This document shows, one piece after another, positions 7,359-17,281 of a DNA stretch of 64,000 nucleotides. This DNA is from Paenibacillus_I sp035510375. GTDB taxonomy: Bacteria > Bacillota > Bacilli > Paenibacillales > Paenibacillaceae. The position numbers were made by a program, and so were the translations under genes. A model generated the notes under the pieces. It was not told the origin of the DNA, ran no database searches, and saw only the letters and a program-made list of their open reading frames with translations. The DNA lies in the NCBI RefSeq assembly GCF_035510375.1, contig NZ_DATKHG010000003.1. One strand, 5' to 3'. How positions within the stretch are numbered: position 1 is the first letter of the stretch; every line of letters starts with the position of its first letter.

Positions 7359-9133
7359 TTGGCGACCCTTCTTTCATTTTTGCTTCGCTCCGGCTCATCC
7401 TCTTCCCGAGGCCGGTCGGCGTATTGAATGTCATAGGTGTCGCGGTAGTGTCCGGGCACGGCAATCAGCTCGTCATGCGCCCCGCGCTGTATGACACGGC
7501 CTTGATCCAGCACGATAATTTCATCGGCATGCCGCAGCGACGAGATCCGGTGGGCGATGATGAACGTCGTCCTTCCGGCCATCACTTCCTTGAAGCCGGC
7601 CTGAATCTCGTGTTCCGTCTCCATGTCTACCGCGCTGGTCGAGTCGTCCAGGATCAGAATGCGCGGGTTGCGGAGCAGCGCGCGGGCGATGGCGATCCGC
7701 TGCTTTTGTCCGCCGGACAGCCCCATGCCGCGTTCGCCGACGATCGTGTCGTAGCCGAGCGGCAGCTCCATGATGAAGTCGTGCGCATTCGCCAGCTTCG
7801 CGGCGTAGATGATGTCTTGCAACTCGACCTCCGCGACGCCGTAAGCGATATTTTCTCGGATCGAGGCCGAGAACAGGAACGTCTCCTGAAAAACGGGCGC
7901 GATCTGCGACCGCAGGCTTTCCAGCGACAGCTTCCTGATGTCGTGGCCGTCGAGCGTAATGCGGCCTTCCTGCACGTTGTACGCCCGCATCAGCAGTTGG
8001 ATGACCGTCGATTTGCCGGAGCCGGTGGCCCCGAGCAGGCCGATGACGGTGCCGGGCGGCGCGTCGAGCGTCAGGCCGGAGACGGCCGGCGCTTTGTCCG
8101 GATAATGAAAAGTGACGTTCTCGAAGCGGACGTGTCCTTTTACATCTTGCAGGACAAGCGCGTTGCCGGCGTCCTTCACGTGAATGTGATGGTTCAACAA
8201 TTCAAGCACCCGCTCGCCGGACGCCTTGGACTGCGTATAGTTGTTGATGTGGAACCCGAGCCCCCACATGGGGCCTACGATATACCAGGTCATGCTGAAA
8301 AAGGCGACCAGCTCCCCGAGCGTCAGCGAGCCGCGAATGACGAGCGAGCCGCCGAACACGAGCAGCACCACGACGCACAGGCTGGCCAGCAGCTCCATCA
8401 CCGGAAAATAGCTGCCCCACGTGAAGGCGACACCGATCTGATTCGCTTTGTATTCATCGTTGCGGAGCGAAAATTTCTCGACCTCGTGCCCCTCGCGCGC
8501 AAACGACTTGACCGTCCGCACACCTGTAATGTTTTCCTGGACGGCCGTGGTCAGCTTGCTCATCGCCTGCCGCATCTCGCGAAATTCCGGATGGATCCTG
8601 CGTTCGAACCTCAAGGCGGTAAACACAAGGAACGGAATCGAGACGAAGGTGATCAGCGTTAACTGCCAGTGTATGGACAGCATCACCGCGCTGCCGAATA
8701 CAACCATCAGGAACATATTCAGAATCTGGGCGAAGCCGAAGCCGACGAAGTTGCGGATCGCCTCAAGATCGGCCGTAAGCCGCGACATGAGATCGCCCGT
8801 TTTGGCGGTATCGTAATATTGGAAGGACAAGTACTGAAGCTTCTTATAAAGCGAATTGCGAAGCCGGTACGATACGCGGTTGCCCAACCGCCCGCCGGTG
8901 AAACCGTGCACGAATTGCATGGCGGCCTTGAGGGCGATGACGCCTACGACCGTGAGCGACAGCGCCGGCACCCAGCCGTAATTTCCTTTCTGTATGACGT
9001 CGTCGATCAGAATGCGCAGCATGTTCGGATAAACCAAGCCGAGCGCCGTCGTGCACATCAGCGCGAAAATCGATAATGCGAGTAGCTTGCGATCCGGCCA
9101 ATAAAATGGTTTCAGCTGCCTGAATATGTCCAC
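7355..9133 (-). CDS. Heterodimeric ABC exporter, subunit with degenerate Walker B (BmrC-like)
   Basis: A 592-residue half-transporter with six transmembrane helices and an ATPase domain: Walker A 'GATGSGKST', canonical signature 'LSGGQKQR', Walker B 'ILILDDSTSAVD'. The second acidic residue is Asp, not the catalytic Glu, which marks a degenerate ATP site. A GTG start at 9131-9133 behind GGGGGAGAG is preferred. The upstream in-frame ATG at 9167-9169 would lie almost at the transcription start predicted from the promoter at 9176-9205 and has no Shine-Dalgarno. It is the first gene of the two-gene exporter operon. Confidence 0.9.
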   Translation of the reverse strand: MDIFRQLKPFYWPDRKLLALSIFALMCTTALGLVYPNMLRILIDDVIQKGNYGWVPALSLTVVGVIALKAAMQFVHGFTGGRLGNRVSYRLRNSLYKKLQYLSFQYYDTAKTGDLMSRLTADLEAIRNFVGFGFAQILNMFLMVVFGSAVMLSIHWQLTLITFVSIPFLVFTALRFERRIHPEFREMRQAMSKLTTAVQENITGVRTVKSFAREGHEVEKFSLRNDEYKANQIGVAFTWGSYFPVMELLASLCVVVLLVFGGSLVIRGSLTLGELVAFFSMTWYIVGPMWGLGFHINNYTQSKASGERVLELLNHHIHVKDAGNALVLQDVKGHVRFENVTFHYPDKAPAVSGLTLDAPPGTVIGLLGATGSGKSTVIQLLMRAYNVQEGRITLDGHDIRKLSLESLRSQIAPVFQETFLFSASIRENIAYGVAEVELQDIIYAAKLANAHDFIMELPLGYDTIVGERGMGLSGGQKQRIAIARALLRNPRILILDDSTSAVDMETEHEIQAGFKEVMAGRTTFIIAHRISSLRHADEIIVLDQGRVIQRGAHDELIAVPGHYRDTYDIQYADRPREEDEPERSKNERRVAN

Positions 9134-9175
9134 TTCCGTCTCTCCCCCGTAGCTGTTTTTGCAAAGCATGAAAGC

Positions 9176-9205
9176 ATATTACCAGCTTCTTGAAGCATTC
9201 GGCAA
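9176..9205 (-). promoter_or_regulatory. SigA-type promoter of the ABC exporter operon
   Basis: On the minus strand TTGCCG (9205-9200), an 18-bp spacer, and TAATAT (9181-9176). The expected start point near 9170 gives a leader of about 35 bases to the GTG start, which supports that start choice. Confidence 0.5.
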
Positions 9206-9348
9206 ACAGCCTGCGGCGCCATTTTCCAACCGGATTCAGCGAATCCTTTCGTTACGAATACGAATTGCCCGGAAATCTCCCGAATCGTCTGAAATCGTGT
9301 TTAATGGTAGCGATTTCTTTCGTTTTGGCATAAATGCCTCGAGCCGAC

Positions 9349-9383
9349 AAAAAAACCTTGGCGCCCGATCGGGCACCAAGGTT
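9349..9383 (-). terminator. Rho-independent terminator after dynA
   Basis: ACCTTGG...CCAAGGT with an inner GCCCGATCGGGC forms a nearly perfect stem-loop, followed on the minus strand by seven T. It lies about 70 bp past the dynA stop. Confidence 0.85.
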
Positions 9384-9455
9384 GAATTGCGATAAAATCC
9401 GGATTGAACGGCGGTAAATTTGCCGAGCGATGTTCGTGTCCGGGCCGGCGGCGCG

Positions 9456-12400
9456 CTAAATCAATTCGGCAAGGCCTGCTTTTAATTTGCGAAGCTCGTC
9501 CGCCCCGATCGCTTCCTCCAATGACGCTTCCCGGCCGGCCGCAAAATCGCCCGCCTCGCGGATCAGCAGATCGGCGGCCTGACGCAGCGCGGCTTCCCAC
9601 GCTTGCAGGTAGTGCCGTTCCCAGCGCTCGGCCGCGGCTTCCATCCAGCTCTTCATGGCAGGCGCCAGCAATCCGTCCAGCTCGCCCCGAAGCGCCGTCT
9701 TGCCTTCGCCCTCGAAAAATTGCCGCGGACTCTTGAACCGCGCCCACAGCCATTTCAGCTCCACGGCGTCGGTGCGCCATTCCTCCGCGGCCGCAGGCGC
9801 CTCGGGCGCCTCGGGCTCGAACGCGGCCGGCGCAAAGCCGTCGAGCTCGGCGCCGATCGAGGCGGCTGCCGCCTCGTAATGGCGGACGGCCATCCGGCGG
9901 AGCGCATTGCCGAGCCGCAGCGACGTCGCCTGCAGCTCCTGCTCGAGCTCCTGCCGCAGCAGCCGCTGCAGCTCCAGCCACGACATCCAGAGCATTTTGC
10001 GCAGATCGCGTCCGTCGTCCTGCAGGCTCGACGGGTTCAACGCGTAATTGAAATGCTCGCCGAACCGATAACGAATCCGCTGCAGCACATGGTGGAACAG
10101 CTCTCGCAGCTCCTGGCGGAGCGGCTCGAACGATGCGGCGTCCACGGAGCCGGAGGCAAGCGCGAGGGCGCTCTCCGTCTGCCCGTGAAGCTCGGCAATC
10201 CGGCGGCGGCGCGTCGCGGCGTCCTGCCCGGATGCGTCAAGCCAGCCCTCCACAATGCCGAGCGCGCGGGCGATCTCCCGGCCGGCCGCTTCGGCGGCCA
10301 TGCCGCCCAGCTCCTCCTGCGTGAACGCCAGAAACGCGCGCTCGAACTGCTCGAAGCCGGAGGCGGCCAGCAGCTCCGGATCGGCCTCCCGCTTGGCATC
10401 CAGCGCTTGCAGGCTGGACACCGGGAACAGCCGCGGAAAACGGATGCCGTGCTGGAGCAGATTGCGCTCCACATGCGCCGTCACATCCTCCAGCTCGGCG
10501 GCGTCGGCGGCGAGATCGGCCGCGTTGACGACGAAAAACATTTTATCCAGCTCGAACTGGTCCTTCACCCGGCCGAGCTGCAGCAGAAACTGGCGGTCCG
10601 CCTGCGAGAACGCGTGGTTGTAGTAAGTGACGAACAGGATCGCATCGGCGTTCTTGATATAGTGGAAAGCGACCTCCGTATGGCGCGCGTTGACCGAATC
10701 GGCGCCCGGCGTGTCGACGAGCACGATGCCCTGCGCCGTCAACGGACAGTCGACGTGCAGCTCGATCTCCTGCACGAAGCAGGAGCGCGATTCCTCCGCC
10801 ACGAACCTGCGGTATTCGGCTTCGTCCGCGCGCAGCTCCGCGCCGAGCATGGAGCCGTACGTATCCCAGCCGCTCAGCGCCGCTTTTAGGAAGCTGTAAT
10901 GCGGGCGTCCGCCGGGATGCAGGTCGCCGGGCTTCAGCCCGCGAACCGTCTCCAGCATACGTCCGATGTCGCCGCCTTTGGCTGCCGCTTCCTCACCGAG
11001 CAGCTCGAGCGAATGGCGTACGTCGTCCAGCAGCGCTTCCGGCCGCTTCATGACGATGCGCGCGGTTCCGTGCGGATAGTCCGCGGACGGCGGCACAATC
11101 CGGTTGATGGCGGCCGTTGTCGGATTCGGGGACACCGGCAGCGCCGGCATGCCGATCAACGCGTTGGCAAAGGACGATTTGCCGGCGCTGAACGCGCCGA
11201 ACAACGCGATCGTAAACCGGCCGCCTTCCAGACGGTCGGCCTTGGCGCGCATCGCCTTGGCCGACTGGGCGAGCGGCGCATACGGGGCGAGCAGTGCCGC
11301 AGCCCGGCGCAGCTTGCCCGCCGCGAGCCGCTGCGGAGCGAGCGCCGCGCCGCCGGACAGCGAAGATGCCGGCGCTTGGGACTTGCCCGCGGCAGCGCCT
11401 ATGCCGGCGCTTGCCGAAACGGCCGCGGCTGCCGCGGCCGCGGAGCCGCCCGGACCGACGGAACCTCCCGCGTCGCCGCCGAGCGCCGCGGCCCGCCCCG
11501 TCTCCGCATTCGCGGCATCCTGCGCCGTATCCGCCGGCCGGGGTATAACGGGTCGCCGCGGCCTGGCCGGCAGAAGCGCCGTCAGCCGCCGTACGGCCGC
11601 GGCCGTCTCCCCGGCCAGCTCCTCGAGGCGATCCAACGCCTCCGCCTCGCCGGCAAGCTGCGATAGGCGCTCCGCGGCCGCCGAAGCTTCGTCCTTCATG
11701 CGGGCGGCAAGCCGCTCAGCCAACCCGTCTATCACCAGAAAAGCAAGCCGCCGATAATCAGCTTTAGCCGCGGCCGCCAGCTCCTTGCTGTACGTCATCG
11801 CATACTCGGCGCCGAAGACGGCGCCCGGCTTGATCAGCCCAAGCAGCCGCTCGGCCGTCAGCTCGTGCTCGAGCGGCGACGCCACGGCGTTTTCCATCGT
11901 CTCGCCGCGCCAACCGTTTCGTTCGGCCGCCTTGCGCAGCAAATCCTTCAAATGCCATTCCACATTGGCCTTCAACTGGGCGTTGATATCGGCCTGTAAA
12001 GCATCCAGCCTGCGCTCCTGTTCGGCGGCTGTCTTCGCCCCCGCAAACAGCAGGCCGGTCTTGAAGCCCAGCTTGCGGCTCTCCAGCATCGAATGCGCCA
12101 GATCCCGCGTCGAAGCAGGCGTCACGATCGCATTGTCGAGCAGCGCCTGCACGTCCCGGCGCAGCTCGACGCGCAGCCGCTCGGGCTCCTCATCCGTGAC
12201 CGCGATCGCCGTCCGCAAAGCGCCGATCTCTTCCCTCGCCGCCTCCAGCCGCTCCTCGCCGCCGATCCGCTGCAGCAGCTCCGCCCGTTCCGCTTCGCTT
12301 GCTTCCTCCAGCCGCTTGCCGTGCTCCTCGATCAGATAGCGCGCGGAAGCGTCCGCGTTATACGCATTCAGCGGCTCGCGTATGGCCGGCAGCCGCTCCA

Positions 12401-13166
12401 GCAGCCGCTCCAGCGCTTCCCATTGCTGATGCGGATGGTCCGGCTGCTTCATCGACAGAAACAGCAATCCGTCCGGCTCCAGATGCCAATCGCCGAAAGC
12501 GCGCTCGACGCTCGCCCGGTACTCCGCGAACGGAAGCTCATTCGCCCGGTGCTTGTCGATTTGGTTGACGACCAGCACCAGCGGCTTGCCCCAGTCGGCA
12601 AGCCGCTTCGCGAAGGCAAAATTGATCTCCGATTGGACATGGTTGTAATCCATCACATAGAAGACGACATCCGCGAGATGGAGCGCGGATTCCGTCGCCA
12701 TCCGGTGCGCGTCGTCGGTCGAGTCGATGCCCGGCGTATCGAGCAGCATGAGCTTCCCGCCCAGTCTTGGGATCGGATAAGAAAGATCGACCGACACGAT
12801 ATCCGAACCATTGACGCAGTAAGCTTCGAGCTCCCCGGGGGACAGGGCGACCGTCTCCTCCCGTCCTCCGTTCACACGGGTGATGACGGCGGCCGGCTCC
12901 CCGTTGCGGATCGATACGACGTTGGCGCTCGTCGGAATCGGGCTGGAAGGCAGCAGCGGCGTTCCGCACAGCCGGTTGACTAGCGTCGATTTGCCGGCCG
13001 AGAAATGGCCGCAGAACGCAAGCACAACCTTATCTTCAGCCAGCTTCGCCCGCAGCTCGCCGATTTTGGCGGCAACCGCCGAATCGCCGGCCGTATCCAT
13101 CCCGGCCGCGATCGACCGGAGCGCGGCGTCGAGCGCGCCGCCGGCATGTATCGTCATCGTATCCAT
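9456..13166 (-). CDS. dynA: Bacterial dynamin-like protein with two GTPase modules
   Basis: A 1236-residue protein matching the fused double-dynamin type of B. subtilis DynA (YpbR). First GTPase: P-loop 'GHFSAGKST' near residue 53, switch 'DTPGID', G4 'NQID'. Second GTPase: P-loop 'GAFSAGKSS' near residue 660, 'DTPGAD', G4 'NAAD'. Long helical stalk regions follow each. The linker before the second module (about residues 555-620) is an Ala/Gly/Pro-rich low-complexity stretch. DynA fuses and repairs membranes and protects against phage and pore formers. The ATG at 13164-13166 follows AGGAGG at a short spacing. It lies downstream of nth and an 89-residue unknown on the same strand. Confidence 0.92.
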   Translation of the reverse strand: MDTMTIHAGGALDAALRSIAAGMDTAGDSAVAAKIGELRAKLAEDKVVLAFCGHFSAGKSTLVNRLCGTPLLPSSPIPTSANVVSIRNGEPAAVITRVNGGREETVALSPGELEAYCVNGSDIVSVDLSYPIPRLGGKLMLLDTPGIDSTDDAHRMATESALHLADVVFYVMDYNHVQSEINFAFAKRLADWGKPLVLVVNQIDKHRANELPFAEYRASVERAFGDWHLEPDGLLFLSMKQPDHPHQQWEALERLLERLPAIREPLNAYNADASARYLIEEHGKRLEEASEAERAELLQRIGGEERLEAAREEIGALRTAIAVTDEEPERLRVELRRDVQALLDNAIVTPASTRDLAHSMLESRKLGFKTGLLFAGAKTAAEQERRLDALQADINAQLKANVEWHLKDLLRKAAERNGWRGETMENAVASPLEHELTAERLLGLIKPGAVFGAEYAMTYSKELAAAAKADYRRLAFLVIDGLAERLAARMKDEASAAAERLSQLAGEAEALDRLEELAGETAAAVRRLTALLPARPRRPVIPRPADTAQDAANAETGRAAALGGDAGGSVGPGGSAAAAAAAVSASAGIGAAAGKSQAPASSLSGGAALAPQRLAAGKLRRAAALLAPYAPLAQSAKAMRAKADRLEGGRFTIALFGAFSAGKSSFANALIGMPALPVSPNPTTAAINRIVPPSADYPHGTARIVMKRPEALLDDVRHSLELLGEEAAAKGGDIGRMLETVRGLKPGDLHPGGRPHYSFLKAALSGWDTYGSMLGAELRADEAEYRRFVAEESRSCFVQEIELHVDCPLTAQGIVLVDTPGADSVNARHTEVAFHYIKNADAILFVTYYNHAFSQADRQFLLQLGRVKDQFELDKMFFVVNAADLAADAAELEDVTAHVERNLLQHGIRFPRLFPVSSLQALDAKREADPELLAASGFEQFERAFLAFTQEELGGMAAEAAGREIARALGIVEGWLDASGQDAATRRRRIAELHGQTESALALASGSVDAASFEPLRQELRELFHHVLQRIRYRFGEHFNYALNPSSLQDDGRDLRKMLWMSWLELQRLLRQELEQELQATSLRLGNALRRMAVRHYEAAAASIGAELDGFAPAAFEPEAPEAPAAAEEWRTDAVELKWLWARFKSPRQFFEGEGKTALRGELDGLLAPAMKSWMEAAAERWERHYLQAWEAALRQAADLLIREAGDFAAGREASLEEAIGADELRKLKAGLAELI

Positions 13167-13250
13167 AAATCCTCCTGTTCCCCCAAACCGCGTATAAGCC
13201 GGCGGCGCAGGCCGTCGGCTTTGATCTTCCGGTTGATGTCGTCCGGTCGG

Positions 13251-13520
13251 TTACTCGGCCGCCGCTTCGCCCGGCATGCAGATTTCAAACACATTGCCGT
13301 GCTGCAAGATCGTGATGCCGCGCTGCTTTTCACGCATGACGACGACTTCGGGCTTCACTTTCATCCGTTCGATGTATTGGTCGGGAACCTCTCCCGAGCC
13401 GCTCACCGTAATGCCTTCCAGCACAACGTCTTCATTGTCGGCAGGCGGCGAATCGATGATTTGCTCGTAAATATCGGAGAAAGCTTCGAAGTTGTCGGTG
13501 TACACGGAAATGCATTTCAT
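13251..13520 (-). CDS. Small conserved-looking protein of unknown function
   Basis: An 89-residue acidic protein starting 'MKCISVYTDNFEAFSD', with no signal peptide or membrane segment. The alternating beta and helix pattern and the repeated 'VYTDNF...SDIYEQII' and 'VVVMREKQRGITIL' blocks suggest a compact single domain. It starts 7 bp after the nth stop and ends 84 bp before dynA, so it is probably cotranscribed with both. The Shine-Dalgarno (AGGATGAG) is modest. I do not recognise the family. Confidence 0.65.
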   Translation of the reverse strand: MKCISVYTDNFEAFSDIYEQIIDSPPADNEDVVLEGITVSGSGEVPDQYIERMKVKPEVVVMREKQRGITILQHGNVFEICMPGEAAAE

Positions 13521-13527
13521 GGTTCTC

Positions 13528-14223
13528 TCATCCTTTTTCGGATCGTTTAACGATCGATTTTGTAATACTTTTGCGCACGCGCGTCGGTTTCATGCGACGT
13601 TTGCCTTCAAGGCAGACGTCCAGCAGAGGGCAAATCTCGCAACGCGGGTTTTGAGCCTTGCAGTGATAACGGCCGAAAAAAATAAGCCGGTGGTGCGTAT
13701 CCGTCCACTCCTCGCGGGGCACGAGCTTCATCAGCTTCTTCTCGACCTCGAGAACGGAATCGTCCGGCTTGGCCGCGGCCAGCCGTTTCGCAACGCGTTC
13801 CACGTGGGTATCGACCGCGATGGCGGGTACGCCGAACGCATTGGACACGACGACATTGGCCGTCTTGCGGCCGACGCCGGGCAGCTCCGTCAACGCCTCA
13901 TGGGAAGAAGGCACTTCGCCGCCGTATTTGTCGAGCAGCATCCTGCAAAGCTTCCGGATGTTGGCGGCTTTATTGCGGTACAGGCCGATTCGGCGTATGT
14001 CCTGCTCGAGCTCTTCCGGCGGAACCGCCAAATAATCTTCCGGCTTGCGGTACTTGCGGAACAAATCCGCCGTGACCTTGTTAACCGTCGCATCCGTGCA
14101 CTGCGCGGACAACAGCACCGCGATCGTCAGCTCGAACGGATTGTCGTGAACGAGCTCGCAATGCGCGTCCGGAAACATGCCGGCAATCGTATCTAAAATG
14201 TGCCGCATCCTTTTCGCATTCAT
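13528..14223 (-). CDS. nth: Endonuclease III (DNA glycosylase/AP lyase)
   Basis: A 231-residue base-excision repair enzyme that removes oxidised pyrimidines and cuts at the abasic site. The helix-hairpin-helix 'LPGVGRKTANVV' carries the catalytic Lys, and 'VDTHVERVAKRL' carries the catalytic Asp. The 4Fe-4S loop has the classic C-x6-C-x2-C-x5-C spacing near the C-terminus ('CKAQNPRCEICPLLDVC'). The ATG at 14221-14223 was chosen from family length and GGGAGAG upstream; the frame is open 51 codons further but that part has no homology-like content. In B. subtilis nth follows dnaD; here dnaD is about 19 kb away. Confidence 0.95.
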   Translation of the reverse strand: MNAKRMRHILDTIAGMFPDAHCELVHDNPFELTIAVLLSAQCTDATVNKVTADLFRKYRKPEDYLAVPPEELEQDIRRIGLYRNKAANIRKLCRMLLDKYGGEVPSSHEALTELPGVGRKTANVVVSNAFGVPAIAVDTHVERVAKRLAAAKPDDSVLEVEKKLMKLVPREEWTDTHHRLIFFGRYHCKAQNPRCEICPLLDVCLEGKRRMKPTRVRKSITKSIVKRSEKG

Positions 14224-14420
14224 AACCAGTCTCTCCCGGGCTTCTCCGGCATGCTGCCGGCGCCCTCTCTTCCATTTGCATCGTGCTCGTTCAAAGTGTA
14301 GCGAAAAATGTCGCGCCGCGCAAGCGCCATTGCTGCGCTTCGAACGCCTATGTGCGCGGCAATGGCCGCTGTTCACGAATTTATCATTCTTTTGGGCCGG
14401 CGTCTATTATTCTTCGAAGA

Positions 14421-14454
14421 AAAAAGCGCTCCGGCCAATCGCCAGACGCGCTTT
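14421..14454 (-). terminator. Rho-independent terminator after the SLH protein gene
   Basis: On the minus strand AAAGCGC and GCGCTTTTTT flank a loop of about 18 bases with partial inner CTGGC/GGCCGG pairing. It lies 22 bp after the stop at 14476 and ends the amidase-GerMN-SLH operon. Confidence 0.7.
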
Positions 14455-14475
14455 ATTGATCGTTGCGTGGTTGCG

Positions 14476-17250
14476 TTAGGATTTGACGACCTCGAGCAGC
14501 ATGCCCTGATAGGTGTAGAGCACAATCGGATCGCCCTGTCGCAGCGAAGAGATGGCAATCCTGGCGTCGCCCGATGTGAATACCGTTTCGGGCGCGAGCT
14601 TGAACCGGTAGCTGTCGGTCATGTTCGCGCTTGACCGGATCACGTAAAGCTCATTGGCGGCGGCGTCCTGCTTCCAGAACTTCTTCGAAAGGCCGGCGAT
14701 CGCCGTAACGAGCGTCTTGTCCCGTTCGTCCTTGCGGATTTCGATCCGGTCTCCGGCCGCAAGCGAAGACGTCGCGGCAGCCGTCGTCCCGTTCTTGACG
14801 ATCCGGAAGCCTGCGCCCAGCGCAAGTTCGGTCGACTTGCCGCTGTAATCGGTCAACGTAATCGTGTCGGCGCCCACCGAAACGACCTTGCCCACCGTTA
14901 CCGGAACCCGCTTCACGTCGGTCAACTGCCGCCCAACGAACGTGACGTTAACCGTCTGACCCGCCGACAGCTGCGATAACGACAGCGCCTCGCCGCTGTC
15001 GCCGGTGAATGTCGCATCGGATCCGACGGTCCAAGGCGAGGTAACGCCTTCGCCTGTCGTCAGGTTTATTTTTTTGCCGGCCGCATCGACGGAAGCGACG
15101 GTCATCTGTACAACCTTATGCATTTGGATCGCGACAGCCTTTTCCTGATTCGTATCGAGCAGCAGCGTGACCGTCTGCCCCGTCTGAACGTCGGCCATGG
15201 TGGCGGCGCTTTTGCCGTACAGTTCCACCGCGGGCGTCTGAACCGGCAGCGCCAGCGTCGAACCGTCGGCAAGCTTGAGCGTCAGTTGGTTGGCCGCCGT
15301 ATTCAAGCTCATGAGCGTTCCCGAATATTTATAGACGAATTTCAGCGAGACGGCCGTCGAGCCGGAGTAGGAAACCGATATTTTGCGGTTGTTGGCCAAC
15401 AGCGGCGCGGCGGCGTCCAGCGAGACGGCCGCACCGTTGAAATCGATCCGCGTTTTGTCGGTCAGCTTGACCGCGACCGGCGTTCCCGACATGTCCGTCA
15501 CCGTCAATATCTTCGATGCCGCGACGTAAGAAGTAATCGAAGCGTTGTTGACGGTCAGCACGTTTCTATTCGTAACCTTAACCGCGGTGACTTCGCTTTG
15601 GCCGTTTAACGTCAGCTCAATCGTATCCTGCGCAGTGAGATCCGCCAGCGTCGCGTCAGGAATTCCGTTAATCGTCACCTGCACGGCAGGCGCCAGAAAC
15701 TCCGCTTCGGCTTTTCCGCCTACGGTATAGGCGATCAGCTTGCTATCGGCGCTGACGAACTGGCCGCTGACGGTTTGCGCTGCCGCCTGGCTGACCGTAA
15801 TCTTCGTGACGAGATCGTTCGCGATTTCGTAAACGACCGTATCGCCGGCCGCCAGATCGCCCAGCGTAGCCGGCCGCCCCTGCTTCGCAACCGCAACGGC
15901 CGCGGCGACGCGCCATGTCGCCGATGTTCCGGCCGCCGCATCCGCGATCGTAATGGAGCCGGCCGCCACGCCGACAACCGTGCCCTGCCCCGTCTTGTTG
16001 ACCGGAGCGCCCTTCACCCGGACATTCACCGCAAGCGGCGAAGACCGGAATGTGTCGCGGTCCACTTCAACCGTGCTGCTCTCCTTCAAATCGGCGACAG
16101 CAAGCGGTTTGCTTTCGCCGTCCTGCAGGCGGAGCGAATCGTCGTAGTTCACCGATACGAATTCGGAGCCGACCCGCAGCCAAATTTTGCGCTCCGCCGG
16201 CATGACGCTTGCAACCGTGCCGCTGATCGTTTCAACCTTTGGGGCCCCGCCGGATTGCTCGACGTAAAGCGCTTTGCCGTTCGCGGAAATGACGATCGCG
16301 TCCGTATAAGGCTGAATCGTTGCGAGCGAAGCCGCCTGCTCCGAGTCGAACCGGTACAGCAGCGTATCGGCCGCCAAAGAATAGGTCGCGCTTTTCCCGT
16401 CCTTGCCGACAAGCGTAAGCGACGAGTCTGTGAGCGATGCGATGACGCCGGCGGTTTGGCCTTTATACGCGACCGGGACCTGCGATTCCGCGCGGCTGAG
16501 CAGCGTCGCCAGCGACGCACGGTTAATAAGCCCCTTCGGATCGAATTTTTCCCCGGATACGCCCTTGATCAATCCCAAAGATACGGCCGCGTTGACGTAG
16601 CCCTCATAGCTGTCGCCGATTTGGGCGTTATCGCTGAAAGCGGCCTGCCCGCCGCTCATCTTGTCGGCCAATTCCTTCTGACCGATTGCCCGCACGATCA
16701 GCTTCGTCACCCATTCGCGCGAAGCTCTGGCCGTTCCCCAGGACACTTCGGGGGCGGCTTCCGCCAAAGCGTATTCATCGGTCTGGTCCAGCAGCTTCTT
16801 CTGCAGGGCGAGCGCGACATAGCCTTTGGCATAATTGCCCACTTCAAAAGCATCGGGAAAAATAATCCCTGCGCTCTCATCGACTTCCTGTTCAAGGCCC
16901 ATAAACCGTATAGCCATGATCACCGCATCCTGCCGGGTCACGCTGTCGGCCGGTTTGAATTTGCCCTCGTTGCCTCGCACAATTTCTTGCAAAGCCAGCT
17001 TTGCGATGTGCTTCTCGGCCCAGTGACCGTTCCTGACGTCGGAAAACGGCGTAGACGGGCGATTGGCCGCAGCCGCCGACGCTGCCGGTGCGGCAGAGGC
17101 CGGAGCCGTTGCGGCATTGGCGTCCTTAGCGGTCTCGGCATTCGCCCCCGCCGGTCCGTCCGTTTCGGCAAAAGCGGTCCCGGCACCTGTAATGAGCGTG
17201 CAAATGAGCGTAGTGACCAAAATCTTTTTCCAGGAAGAATGCTGAGACAT
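14476..17250 (-). CDS. S-layer homology (SLH) domain surface protein
   Basis: A 924-residue secreted protein. The signal peptide covers residues 1-28 (cleavage after 'TAFA'), followed by an Ala-rich linker. Three SLH repeats, which bind pyruvylated cell-wall polymer, start near residues 68 ('FSDVRNGHWAEKHI'), 130 and 205 ('LINRASLATLLSRA'). The remaining 650 residues are Ser/Thr/Val/Ala-rich beta domains that repeat with a period of roughly 60-70 residues, each ending in a 'TVTG' or 'TLTDYSG'-like phrase. No catalytic motif is visible. It starts 31 bp after the GerMN gene and is the last gene of its operon. It probably anchors or shields wall components. Confidence 0.88.
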   Translation of the reverse strand: MSQHSSWKKILVTTLICTLITGAGTAFAETDGPAGANAETAKDANAATAPASAAPAASAAAANRPSTPFSDVRNGHWAEKHIAKLALQEIVRGNEGKFKPADSVTRQDAVIMAIRFMGLEQEVDESAGIIFPDAFEVGNYAKGYVALALQKKLLDQTDEYALAEAAPEVSWGTARASREWVTKLIVRAIGQKELADKMSGGQAAFSDNAQIGDSYEGYVNAAVSLGLIKGVSGEKFDPKGLINRASLATLLSRAESQVPVAYKGQTAGVIASLTDSSLTLVGKDGKSATYSLAADTLLYRFDSEQAASLATIQPYTDAIVISANGKALYVEQSGGAPKVETISGTVASVMPAERKIWLRVGSEFVSVNYDDSLRLQDGESKPLAVADLKESSTVEVDRDTFRSSPLAVNVRVKGAPVNKTGQGTVVGVAAGSITIADAAAGTSATWRVAAAVAVAKQGRPATLGDLAAGDTVVYEIANDLVTKITVSQAAAQTVSGQFVSADSKLIAYTVGGKAEAEFLAPAVQVTINGIPDATLADLTAQDTIELTLNGQSEVTAVKVTNRNVLTVNNASITSYVAASKILTVTDMSGTPVAVKLTDKTRIDFNGAAVSLDAAAPLLANNRKISVSYSGSTAVSLKFVYKYSGTLMSLNTAANQLTLKLADGSTLALPVQTPAVELYGKSAATMADVQTGQTVTLLLDTNQEKAVAIQMHKVVQMTVASVDAAGKKINLTTGEGVTSPWTVGSDATFTGDSGEALSLSQLSAGQTVNVTFVGRQLTDVKRVPVTVGKVVSVGADTITLTDYSGKSTELALGAGFRIVKNGTTAAATSSLAAGDRIEIRKDERDKTLVTAIAGLSKKFWKQDAAANELYVIRSSANMTDSYRFKLAPETVFTSGDARIAISSLRQGDPIVLYTYQGMLLEVVKS

Positions 17251-17281
17251 GCCGTATTTCCCCCCTCAATTGTATGGTTGG

